Source: Actinomycetota bacterium (GTDB taxonomy: Bacteria > Actinomycetota > Acidimicrobiia > Acidimicrobiales > Ilumatobacteraceae). Taken from it: a stretch of 47,971 nucleotides of DNA. Position 1 is the first letter of the stretch. The number at the start of each line of letters is the position of its first letter. A program made the position numbers and the translations under genes. Positions 35,641-42,350 of this stretch are shown in pieces. The stretch lies in contig JACQZZ010000059.1 in the NCBI GenBank assembly GCA_016213625.1, forward strand, positions 1 through 47,971, in the 5' to 3' direction. The notes beneath the pieces were generated by a model. That model worked only from the letters and a program-made list of their open reading frames with translations. It had not been told where the DNA came from and did not search any database.

Positions 35641-36531
35641 ATGCGAGTCATCATCTCCGGCGCCAGCGGACTCATCGGTTCCGCGTTGTCATCCGACCTG
35701 CGGACTGCGGGGCACGACGTGGTCGCGCTCGTCCGCCGCCCTGCGGGTACCGGCGAGGTGCAGTGGGACCCTGCTGCCGGGAAGCTCGACGCCGAAGCGC
35801 TCGCGGGCGCCGATGCCGTGGTGCACCTGGCTGGTGCCGGCATCGGCGACCATCGCTGGACCGATGCCTACAAGCAGGAGATCCTCGACAGCCGTGTGCG
35901 TTCCACGACGTTGCTCGCCGAACGCATCGCCGAGTGCAGCCAGCGGCCACCGGTGCTGCTGAGCGGTTCCGCCATCGGCGCGTACGGCGCCAGTGACGAC
36001 CGCGTGCTCGACGAGTCCTCGCCATTCGGCACCGGCTTCCTCGCCGACGTGTGCCGCCAGTGGGAGGAGTCCGCGGCCCCCGCCGCCGCCGCCGGCGCCC
36101 GGGTCGCGTTCTTGCGGACCGGCATCGTGCTCACCGGTCGCGGTGGCGCGCTGAAGAAGATGCTGCCGCTGTTCAAGGTGGGTCTCGGCGGCAAGTTCGG
36201 CAACGGACGCCAGTGGCAGAGCTGGATTGCGTTGGCCGACGAGGTCGGTGCCATCCAGCACCTGCTCACCGCCGACGTGTCGGGCCCGGTGAACCTCACT
36301 GCACCGAACCCGGTCACCAGCGCCGAGTTCGCCAAGGTGCTCGGCGGAGTGCTCCACCGTCCGGCGAAGGTGCCGGTGCCGGCGTTCGGCCCGAAGCTGC
36401 TGCTGGGCGGTGAACTCGCCGACGCGTTGTTGTTCACGGGCCAGCGGGTGATGCCGAAGGTGTTGCAGCAGTCGGGCTACACGTTCCAGCACGCAACCCT
36501 CGACAGCGCCTTGAAGGCAGCGCTGGACTGA
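35641..36531 (+). CDS. TIGR01777 family NAD(P)-dependent epimerase-like protein
   Basis: A 296-residue extended-SDR protein. Residues 1-25 carry the cofactor loop ISGASGLIGSAL; VVHLAGAGIGDHRWTDAYK near 60-78 and SGSAIGAYG near 103-111 are TIGR01777 hallmarks, followed by FLRTGIVLTGRGGALKKMLP and the C-terminal DUF1731 part. Family members (YfcH in E. coli, Rv2216 in M. tuberculosis) have no established reaction. In mycobacteria the homologue lies beside dlaT and lipB, whereas here it is 6-8 kb from the corresponding genes. Predicted leaderless start. Confidence 0.9.
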   Translation: MRVIISGASGLIGSALSSDLRTAGHDVVALVRRPAGTGEVQWDPAAGKLDAEALAGADAVVHLAGAGIGDHRWTDAYKQEILDSRVRSTTLLAERIAECSQRPPVLLSGSAIGAYGASDDRVLDESSPFGTGFLADVCRQWEESAAPAAAAGARVAFLRTGIVLTGRGGALKKMLPLFKVGLGGKFGNGRQWQSWIALADEVGAIQHLLTADVSGPVNLTAPNPVTSAEFAKVLGGVLHRPAKVPVPAFGPKLLLGGELADALLFTGQRVMPKVLQQSGYTFQHATLDSALKAALD

Positions 36532-36536
36532 CGCCG

Positions 36537-36555
36537 GCTCGGCCGAACGCCGAGC
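36537..36555. terminator. Hairpin between convergent genes (TIGR01777 and VOC)
   Basis: GCTCGGC, loop CGAAC, GCCGAGC: a perfect 7-bp stem filling the 25-base gap between two convergent stop codons. It probably acts as a bidirectional terminator, although no U tract is present. Confidence 0.5.
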
Positions 36556-36556
36556 A

Positions 36557-37024
36557 TCACTGGTCGGCGGTGTCCACACCCGGCCAGCGCGCGAGCGCAC
36601 CCTCGAGGTCGAGCCGCCAGGTGCCCACGTCGCTGGGCCAGTCGACGCGAGGCACGGCCCACATCACCTCGAACTCGATGCCGTCGGGATCCTTGGCGTA
36701 GAGGCTCTTGCTCACGCCGTGATCGCTCTCACCCACGAGCACGCCCACCTCCACGAGGCGGGCACGCATCGCGGCGAGCTCTTCCAGGGTGTGGACCTGC
36801 CATGCCAGGTGATACAGACCGATCGAATGAGGGGCCGTCGGTCGGTCGCCCACCTGCATCAGTGCCAGGTCGTGGTCGTTGTCGGAGCCGTCAGCCCGGA
36901 GGAAGTACGCCTGGTCGCCCATCTGGGCGCGCACCGTGAATCCCAGCACCTGTGTGTAGAACGCCGCCGAAGTGGGAGCGTGGCGCACGTACAACACGGC
37001 GTGGTTCAGTCGTTTGATGCTCAT
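36557..37024 (-). CDS. VOC (glyoxalase/dioxygenase fold) protein
   Basis: A 155-residue vicinal-oxygen-chelate protein, close in pattern to one-module ring-cleavage dioxygenases. Metal ligands expected in the fold are present: His8 in LNHAVLYV, His in GLYHLAWQV and Glu in DGIEFEVMW. GNPxG-type segments such as KSLYAKDPDGIEFEV are typical. It could be a dioxygenase, a glyoxalase or a resistance protein; context gives no clue. The ATG follows GGAGGAGTACGTC, a strong ribosome site. Confidence 0.82.
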   Translation of the reverse strand: MSIKRLNHAVLYVRHAPTSAAFYTQVLGFTVRAQMGDQAYFLRADGSDNDHDLALMQVGDRPTAPHSIGLYHLAWQVHTLEELAAMRARLVEVGVLVGESDHGVSKSLYAKDPDGIEFEVMWAVPRVDWPSDVGTWRLDLEGALARWPGVDTADQ

Positions 37025-37080
37025 GACGTACTCCTCCGGGCCGTGGCCCTGTTCGTATGGTGGCCCTGTTTGTGCGGGGC

Positions 37081-37647
37081 TCAGCCCTTGAGGGCTTCGA
37101 TCTCGAGGATGATCTTCACCTTGTCACCGACGAGCACACCACCGGACTCGAGTGCAGCATTCCACTCCAGACCGAAGTCCTTGCGACTGATCTCGGTCTC
37201 GGCGGTGAAGCCGGCCTTGGTGTTGCCCCACGGGTCCTGCACGACGCCCTCGAACTCGAGGTCGAAATCGACCGCCTTGGTGACACCGTGCACGGTGAGG
37301 TCGGCGTGCAGCACGTAGTCGGCGCCGCGGGTCTCGATGCCGGTGGACACCAGCTCGAGCGTGGGGTACTGCTCGATCTCGAAGAAGTCGGCGCTCTTCA
37401 GGTGGCCGTCGCGGCCTTCGTCGTTGGTGGTGATGGACGCGGCCTGCACGGTGGCTTCGACCTTCGACTCGAGCGGGTTCTCGCCGACGGTGATGGTGCC
37501 CGAGAACTCGGCGAAGTGGCCGCGCACCTTGGCGACCATGAGGTGGCGAACGACGAAGCCGACGTTCGAGTGGCCGGCATCGACGGTCCACGTGCCGGGG
37601 GTGAGGGCCTGGAGGCCGGTGGCGGAGGTGCTGGTGGTGTTCGACAT
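37081..37647 (-). CDS. YceI family lipid-binding lipocalin-like protein
   Basis: A 188-residue YceI-like beta-barrel that binds amphiphilic or isoprenoid molecules. Family landmarks: WTVDAGHSNVGFVVRHLMVAKVRG-type start (first half WTVDAGHSNVGFVVRHLM), FSGTI, LKSADFFEIEQYPTLEL, ADLTVHGVTKAVDF and DFGLEWNAALESGGVLVGD. There is no signal peptide, so unlike E. coli YceI it is cytoplasmic, as is usual in Actinobacteria. AGGAG lies 8 bases before the ATG. It is divergent from a MarR gene across a repeat-rich 149-base gap; YceI/MarR pairs are common and MarR is the likely repressor. Confidence 0.92.
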   Translation of the reverse strand: MSNTTSTSATGLQALTPGTWTVDAGHSNVGFVVRHLMVAKVRGHFAEFSGTITVGENPLESKVEATVQAASITTNDEGRDGHLKSADFFEIEQYPTLELVSTGIETRGADYVLHADLTVHGVTKAVDFDLEFEGVVQDPWGNTKAGFTAETEISRKDFGLEWNAALESGGVLVGDKVKIILEIEALKG

Positions 37648-37663
37648 GGAAGGGTCTCCTGTT

Positions 37664-37707
37664 GGTGTCGTGTACTTGAGGGTGTCGTGTACTTGAGGGT
37701 GTCGTGA
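37664..37707. repeat. 17-bp tandem repeat in the yceI leader
   Basis: GGTGTCGTGTACTTGAG occurs twice in tandem (37664-37680, 37681-37697), then a partial third copy GGTGTCGTGA. The heptamer GTACTTG recurs at 37672, 37689 and 37711, the last one inside the putative MarR palindrome, so the repeats may be extra half-sites. Confidence 0.7.
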
Positions 37708-37710
37708 TAG

Positions 37711-37728
37711 GTACTTGCGTGTGCAACG
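37711..37728. promoter_or_regulatory. Candidate MarR operator between yceI and marR
   Basis: ACTTGC-GTGT-GCAAC: TTGC and GCAA form a palindrome at 37715-37726, the size and style of MarR-family sites. It lies between the divergent yceI and marR genes. Confidence 0.5.
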
Positions 37729-37738
37729 AACCATAGCG

Positions 37739-37770
37739 GCAATTATTCCATCCCGCAACTATTCACTCCC
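37739..37770. repeat. Two 16-bp direct repeats upstream of marR
   Basis: GCAATTATTCCATCCC followed directly by GCAACTATTCACTCCC, 13 of 16 bases identical. AT-richer than the surroundings; covers the probable -35 region of marR. Could bind a regulator. Confidence 0.5.
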
Positions 37771-37783
37771 ACAAGGCCGCGGC

Positions 37784-37789
37784 TACACT
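37784..37789 (+). promoter_or_regulatory. Probable -10 box, leaderless promoter of marR
   Basis: TACACT, 7 bases before the ATG at 37797. Confidence 0.45.
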
Positions 37790-37796
37790 GCTTCAC

Positions 37797-38264
37797 ATGA
37801 CAACGAAGTGGCTCTCCCAGGCCGAACAGGCGTCGTGGCGCAACTACATCCTCACCGCGCACGACCTCGCCGCCGCCCTGGAAGCGGACCTCGCAGTGCA
37901 CGACCTCACGATGGGTGACTACGAAGTGTTGGTGTGGCTGTCCGAGGCCGAGGACAACCGCATGCGCATGTGCGATCTGGCACAGTCGCTGCAGCTCTCC
38001 CCCAGCGGCCTCACCCGTCGACTCGACGGCATGGTGAAGGCCGGATGGGTCGAGCGCGCGTCGTGCGCGCAGGACCGACGGGTGATGTACGCACACCTCA
38101 CGACCACCGGTCGCGCCAAGATGGAGGCCGCGGCCCCCACCCACGTCGACAGCGTCCGCCGTCACGTGCTCGATCCGCTCGGCGCGGAAGGGGTCGCTCA
38201 GTTGGGCGAGATCTTCGGCCGCATCCGCGAGCACCTGCTCGAGCTCGAACTCACCCGCGTATGA
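37797..38264 (+). CDS. MarR family transcriptional regulator
   Basis: A 155-residue winged-helix dimeric regulator. The DNA-binding part includes VLVWLSEAEDNRMRMCDLAQ and LSPSGLTRRLDGMVKAGWVE, then the wing RASCAQDRRVMYAHLTTTG. MarR proteins usually repress a divergent gene and are released by phenolics, oxidants or lipophilic ligands. The divergent yceI gene is the likely target. Its stop overlaps the argJ start (ATGA), so argJ is translationally coupled to it, an unusual partner for a MarR gene. Confidence 0.92.
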   Translation: MTTKWLSQAEQASWRNYILTAHDLAAALEADLAVHDLTMGDYEVLVWLSEAEDNRMRMCDLAQSLQLSPSGLTRRLDGMVKAGWVERASCAQDRRVMYAHLTTTGRAKMEAAAPTHVDSVRRHVLDPLGAEGVAQLGEIFGRIREHLLELELTRV

Positions 38265-39418
38265 CCCTCGCGCTCCCCCGCGGCTTTCGCGCGCACGTCA
38301 CCAACGTGGGCGTGAAGGACCACACCGACGACTTCACGATCGTCGCCGCCGACGCACCGTGCGCGGCCGCAGCCGTGTTCACCCAGAGCTCGTTCGCCGG
38401 TCCGAGTGTGCTGGTGAGCCGACGGCACGTGGCGGCGGGCTCCGCGCGTGCGATGGTCGTCATCTCCAAGAACGCCAACGTCGCCACCGGCGCGCAGGGA
38501 CTCGCCGATGCCGAGGAAGTGGTGGCCGGGGTGGCCACCGCGCTCGGCTGTGCGCCACACGAGGTGCTCATCGCCAGCACCGGTGTCATCGGCCGCACCT
38601 ATCCGATGGATCGCATCCGCGACGGACTCGCCGCCATTCCGAGTCCCCTGCCCGGCGTCGACGCCGACTCGGTCGCACGCGGCATCATGACCACCGACAC
38701 CGTGCCCAAGACCGCGGTCGCCACCGCTGGCGCGGCCTCGGTGGTGGGCGTCGCCAAGGGCGTGGGCATGATCGAGCCGAACATGGCCACGATGATCGCG
38801 ATGGTGTTCACCGACGCCGACCTCACCTCGACGGCACTCGGCCGCGTGTTCCGTCGTGTGGTCGACCGCACCTTCAACTGCGTCTCGGTCGACACCGACA
38901 CGTCCACCAGCGACACCGCCGTCATCCTCGCCAGTGGTGTCGCCGGTCCCGTCGATGCCGACGAGTTCGAGCGCGCCCTGTACTCGGTGTGCGTGTCACT
39001 CACGCAACAGATCGCCCGCGACGGCGAGGGCGCTGAGAAGCTCGTCGAAGTGGTCGTCGACCAAGCAGCGAACGACGAACAGGCCAAGCGCGTGGCGAAG
39101 GCCATCGTCAACTCCCCGTTGGTGAAGACCGCGGTCCACGGCGCCGACCCCAACTGGGGCCGAGTGGCCATGGCGGTGGGCAAGAGCACCACTGAGGACG
39201 AGATCGACCAGGCCGCCGTGGTCATCCGTTTCGGCCACATGGAGGTGTACCCCGCCCCGTTGGGCGAGGCGGACCTCGACGCGTTGGCCGCCTACATGCG
39301 CGGCACCGACGTGCGCATCCACGTCAGCCTCGCCACTGGCGGCACGAGCGCCGCCACCGTGTGGGGCTGCGACCTCACCGACGGCTACGTGCGCATCAAC
39401 GCCGACTACACCACCTGA
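38261..39418 (+). CDS. argJ: Glutamate N-acetyltransferase / ornithine acetyltransferase
   Basis: Transfers the acetyl group from N-acetylornithine to glutamate in the cyclic arginine pathway. The 385-residue precursor has the self-cleavage motif KGVGMIEPNMATM, with the nucleophile Thr177 that becomes the N terminus of the beta chain. Other family blocks: STGVIGRTYPMD near 107-117, VDTDTSTSDTAVILASG and HGADPNWGRVAMAVGKS. In most Actinobacteria argJ lies in argCJBD; here it follows a MarR gene with an ATGA overlap, and no other arg gene is nearby. Whether it also accepts acetyl-CoA cannot be told. Confidence 0.94.
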   Translation: MTLALPRGFRAHVTNVGVKDHTDDFTIVAADAPCAAAAVFTQSSFAGPSVLVSRRHVAAGSARAMVVISKNANVATGAQGLADAEEVVAGVATALGCAPHEVLIASTGVIGRTYPMDRIRDGLAAIPSPLPGVDADSVARGIMTTDTVPKTAVATAGAASVVGVAKGVGMIEPNMATMIAMVFTDADLTSTALGRVFRRVVDRTFNCVSVDTDTSTSDTAVILASGVAGPVDADEFERALYSVCVSLTQQIARDGEGAEKLVEVVVDQAANDEQAKRVAKAIVNSPLVKTAVHGADPNWGRVAMAVGKSTTEDEIDQAAVVIRFGHMEVYPAPLGEADLDALAAYMRGTDVRIHVSLATGGTSAATVWGCDLTDGYVRINADYTT

Positions 39419-39442
39419 GCCGACCAGCTGGTCCGGCAACGG

Positions 39443-39781
39443 TCACGTCGCCTGGCGGCGCTCCACGTCGTCCCACAGCGCGGTCGCGTTCACCACGTCG
39501 ACGCTGAGCTTCTGGAAGCCGAAGCCCATGGTGCGCAGGAACATCTCTGCCTCGCGCAGTCCCGCAGCACCAGCCGCTTCGTCGTCGGCGGCGCCACGCA
39601 CCTCGTAGCGAAGGTTGAAGAACGCGATGCGGTCGTCGTAGGTGAAGGTGCCCTCGACGGTGTAGCCGGACTTGAAGATGTCGTGGTCCGGCTGGGCGCG
39701 CACCAGGTATCGGCGCGCCTCGTCGGTCAACTGGTGGAAGCGTCCACGAACCGTCACCCGATGCACCAGTGCACTGCTCAT
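39443..39781 (-). CDS. DUF6204 family protein
   Basis: A 112-residue cytoplasmic protein. The pattern VTVRGRFHQLTDEARRYLV, then an Asp-His pair, FTYDDRIAFFNLRYEVRG and an acidic Ala-rich loop resembles the actinobacterial DUF6204 family, which has no known function. GAGG lies 9 bases before the ATG at 39779-39781. It is 22 bases downstream of an SDR gene on the same strand and may be co-transcribed with it. Confidence 0.72.
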   Translation of the reverse strand: MSSALVHRVTVRGRFHQLTDEARRYLVRAQPDHDIFKSGYTVEGTFTYDDRIAFFNLRYEVRGAADDEAAGAAGLREAEMFLRTMGFGFQKLSVDVVNATALWDDVERRQAT

Positions 39782-39803
39782 GGACGCGACCTCACGGTTC
39801 AGA

Positions 39804-40586
39804 TCACTTCGGTGGCATGCGGATGCCGCCGTCGACGCGAATGGTCTCGGCGTTCATGTAGCTGTTGGTGATGCACTCGACCACCATCGAGGCGAGCTCG
39901 CTCTGGAAGCCCAGGCGCTGCGGGAAGAGCACACCCTTCTGCAGCTGCGCCTTGAACGCCTCGCTGCCTTCGCCCTGGCCGTAGATGGGCGTGTCGATGA
40001 GACCCGGGGCCACGGTGTTGACGCGCACGCCGATGGCGGCGAGGTCGCGGGCGATGGGGAGGGTCATGCCGACCACGCCACCCTTGGAAGCCGAGTAGCT
40101 GGCCTGGCCGATCTGGCCGTCGAACGCCGCCACGGAGGCGATGTTGACGATGGCGCCGCGCTCGCCGTACTCCAGCGGCTCGGTGGTGCTCATCGCAGTG
40201 GCCGCGATGCGGATGCAGTCGAAGCTGCCCACGAGGTTGATGGCGATGACCTTCTTGAACGCGTCGAGGTTGGCGGCCGAGTCGTAGCTGCCGTCCTTGC
40301 CGACCGTGCGCTGCGCCCAGCCGATGCCGGCCGAGTTGACCAGCACGCGGAGCGGCCCCATGCTCTTCGCCATCTCCACTGCGTTCATGATGTCGTCGGT
40401 GTTGGTGACGTCGACGGCGCAGAACGCGCCGCCGATCTCGTCGGCGAGGGCCGTGCCCTTCTCGGTCTGATGCGGCAGATCGGCCACAACGACCTTGGCG
40501 CCCTTCGCGGCGAGCAGACGGGCGGAAGCGGCACCGATACCCGAGGCGCCGCCGGTGACGATTGCACTGACTCCATTGATGTCCAT
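39804..40586 (-). CDS. SDR oxidoreductase, 3-hydroxyacyl-CoA dehydrogenase type 2-like
   Basis: A 260-residue classical SDR. Motifs: TGGASGIG (about 10-17), an Asp after the second strand in VVVADLPHQ indicating NAD preference, NSAGIG, catalytic Ser in NIASVAAFDG, and YSASKGG. The insert around residues 95-115 and the PLRVLVNSAGIGWAQRT style fit HSD17B10-like 3-hydroxyacyl-CoA dehydrogenases. The ATG lies 8 bases after TAACGT. It is divergent from a CoA-transferase gene, which supports acyl-CoA metabolism. Confidence 0.88.
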   Translation of the reverse strand: MDINGVSAIVTGGASGIGAASARLLAAKGAKVVVADLPHQTEKGTALADEIGGAFCAVDVTNTDDIMNAVEMAKSMGPLRVLVNSAGIGWAQRTVGKDGSYDSAANLDAFKKVIAINLVGSFDCIRIAATAMSTTEPLEYGERGAIVNIASVAAFDGQIGQASYSASKGGVVGMTLPIARDLAAIGVRVNTVAPGLIDTPIYGQGEGSEAFKAQLQKGVLFPQRLGFQSELASMVVECITNSYMNAETIRVDGGIRMPPK

Positions 40587-40594
40587 GAGGGCAG

Positions 40595-40600
40595 ACGTTA
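40595..40600 (-). promoter_or_regulatory. Probable -10 box, leaderless promoter of the SDR gene
   Basis: TAACGT on the minus strand, 8 bases before the ATG at 40586. Confidence 0.45.
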
Positions 40601-40638
40601 GGCGCAGGCACGCTGCGATCACCAAGTGGAGGGGCGGC

Positions 40639-40644
40639 TACGGT
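40639..40644 (+). promoter_or_regulatory. Probable -10 box, leaderless promoter of the CoA-transferase gene
   Basis: TACGGT, 8 bases before the ATG at 40653. It supports that ATG over an upstream in-frame GTG at 40626. Confidence 0.45.
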
Positions 40645-40652
40645 GCCTGCGC

Positions 40653-41843
40653 ATGCCGGGACCGCTCGAAGGATTCACCGTTGTCGAGGCGTGCCAGATG
40701 GTGGCCGGACCGATGGCCGCCATGCTGTGTGCCGATCTCGGCGCCGAGGTCGTCAAGGTGGAACAGCCCAAGGGCGGCGACCGCATGCGGCTGCTCGGTC
40801 ACCGCGTCGGCGGCGTCGGCGCGCTGTGGGCGGGCGTCAACCGCGGCAAGCGGAGCCTGGTCGTCGACCTCCAGCGCCCGGGTGGCGTGGCGGTGCTGCG
40901 CGACCTCGTGGCCACCTCCGACGTGTTCATCCAGAACTTCCGTCCAGGGGTGGCCGCCCGACTCGGCATCGATGAGGACGCACTGCGCTCCGTCAACTCG
41001 CACCTCGTGTACGTGTCGGTCAGCGGGTTCGGCGAGAGCGGCCCGTACATCGACCAGAAGAGCTACGACTACGTCATCCAGATGCTGTCGGGCATGGCGG
41101 CACTGCAGGGCGGCGACGGACCGCCGCAGCTCATCCGCAACATCGTCATCGACAAGGTCACGGCGATGACCGCGACGCAGTCCATCCTGGCCGCGTTGCT
41201 CGCTCGCGAACGCGGCAGCGGCGGCCAGCACATCCGGCTGTCGATGATCGACACGGCCCTCGCGTTCCTGTGGCCCGACGGGATGATGCAGCACGCATTG
41301 CTCGACACCGACCGTGTCACCCCCGGCCCCCACATGGCCGACGACTATGTCGTCCGGCCCACCAGCGACTCGTTCCTCGCGATGATCGCCACCTCGAACT
41401 CGCAGTGGCCCGGTCTGTGCGCAGCGCTCGACCGCCCGGAATGGCTCACCGACCCCCGCTTCGCCACGCTGGCCGATCGCGAGGCGAACGCCGAGGTGCT
41501 GAGCGACCTGATCACCGTCGAGGTCGCCCGTCACGACGGCCGGACACTGGTGGAGGCGCTGCACTCCCACGACGTGCCGTGCGCGCTGTCGAACCCGGTG
41601 CACGAGGTGCACCTCGACCCACAAGTGCGGCACAACGACATCCTCGTCGAGCACGAGCGCCCGTGGTTGGGCACGGTGCGCGAGCCGAAGCCACCGGCTC
41701 GGTTCTCCGTCACCCCCACTTCACTGGGGCGTCACGCGCCGAAGCTCGACGAACACACCGACGAGATCCTCGCCGAGTTGGGCCGCACCCCCGACGACAT
41801 CGCTGCCCTGCGTGCCGCCGGCGACATCGGCCCCCGCCGCTGA
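40653..41843 (+). CDS. CaiB/BaiF (family III) CoA-transferase
   Basis: Moves CoA between acids by a covalent aspartyl-CoA intermediate. The 396-residue protein shows the family features MVAGPMAAMLCADLGAEVVK near residue 15, VNRGKRSLVVDL near 66 and NFRPGVAARLGID near 99. The catalytic Asp is in KSYDYVIQMLSGMAALQGG. The C-terminal part HDVPCALSNPVHEVHLDPQV is typical of carnitine/bile-acid/formyl-CoA transferases. Its acyl substrate is unknown; the divergent SDR gene suggests a small fatty-acid or steroid catabolic unit. Confidence 0.92.
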   Translation: MPGPLEGFTVVEACQMVAGPMAAMLCADLGAEVVKVEQPKGGDRMRLLGHRVGGVGALWAGVNRGKRSLVVDLQRPGGVAVLRDLVATSDVFIQNFRPGVAARLGIDEDALRSVNSHLVYVSVSGFGESGPYIDQKSYDYVIQMLSGMAALQGGDGPPQLIRNIVIDKVTAMTATQSILAALLARERGSGGQHIRLSMIDTALAFLWPDGMMQHALLDTDRVTPGPHMADDYVVRPTSDSFLAMIATSNSQWPGLCAALDRPEWLTDPRFATLADREANAEVLSDLITVEVARHDGRTLVEALHSHDVPCALSNPVHEVHLDPQVRHNDILVEHERPWLGTVREPKPPARFSVTPTSLGRHAPKLDEHTDEILAELGRTPDDIAALRAAGDIGPRR

Positions 41844-41858
41844 CCCCGCTCACGCGAG

Positions 41859-42350
41859 TCAGAGGTCGAAGAGGCGGTCCTGCGCGGGGGACTGCACGGG
41901 AGTCTCGTCGCGATCGGCGGCGAAGGGACCCTTGGCAGCTGCCACGGCGAGCTGATCGACGAGGTCGTTCATGCGGTTGCCCGAGTGGCCCTTCACCCAG
42001 CGGAACTGCGGCTGCCGCTCGAGCACCAGTTGGATGAGCGGCTCCCACAAATCGACGTTGGCCACGGGCTCCTTCTTCGAGTTCTTCCAGCCGTTGCGCT
42101 GCCACTTCACGTACCACTTGTCGCGGAAGCAGTGCACGACATAGGTGGAGTCGCTGACGATGACGATCGGTCCCTCGTTGGCGCGCAGCGCCTCGAGCAC
42201 CGCCTGTACCTCCATCCGCTGATTGGTCGTGCGCGGCGAGCCACCGCTGCCATGGCGTTCGCCGTCGGGTGCCACGGCCCACGCCCATCCGCCGGGACCC
42301 GGATTCCCCTGACACGCTCCGTCGGTGAAGATCTCGATGGGGTCGCTCAT
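41859..42350 (-). CDS. rnhA: Ribonuclease HI with C-terminal sliding-clamp-binding motif
   Basis: Degrades RNA in RNA-DNA hybrids. The 163-residue protein has all catalytic residues: Asp10 (IFTDGACQGNPGPGG), Glu47 (NQRMEVQA), Asp67 (VSDSTYVV), His122 (KGHSGN) and Asp132 (DLVDQLA). After the fold ends near residue 142 a 20-residue tail closes with QDRLFDL; QxxLF is the consensus for binding the DNA polymerase III beta clamp. The ATG overlaps the stop of the upstream acyltransferase gene (ATGA), so the two are coupled although unrelated in function. Confidence 0.94.
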   Translation of the reverse strand: MSDPIEIFTDGACQGNPGPGGWAWAVAPDGERHGSGGSPRTTNQRMEVQAVLEALRANEGPIVIVSDSTYVVHCFRDKWYVKWQRNGWKNSKKEPVANVDLWEPLIQLVLERQPQFRWVKGHSGNRMNDLVDQLAVAAAKGPFAADRDETPVQSPAQDRLFDL

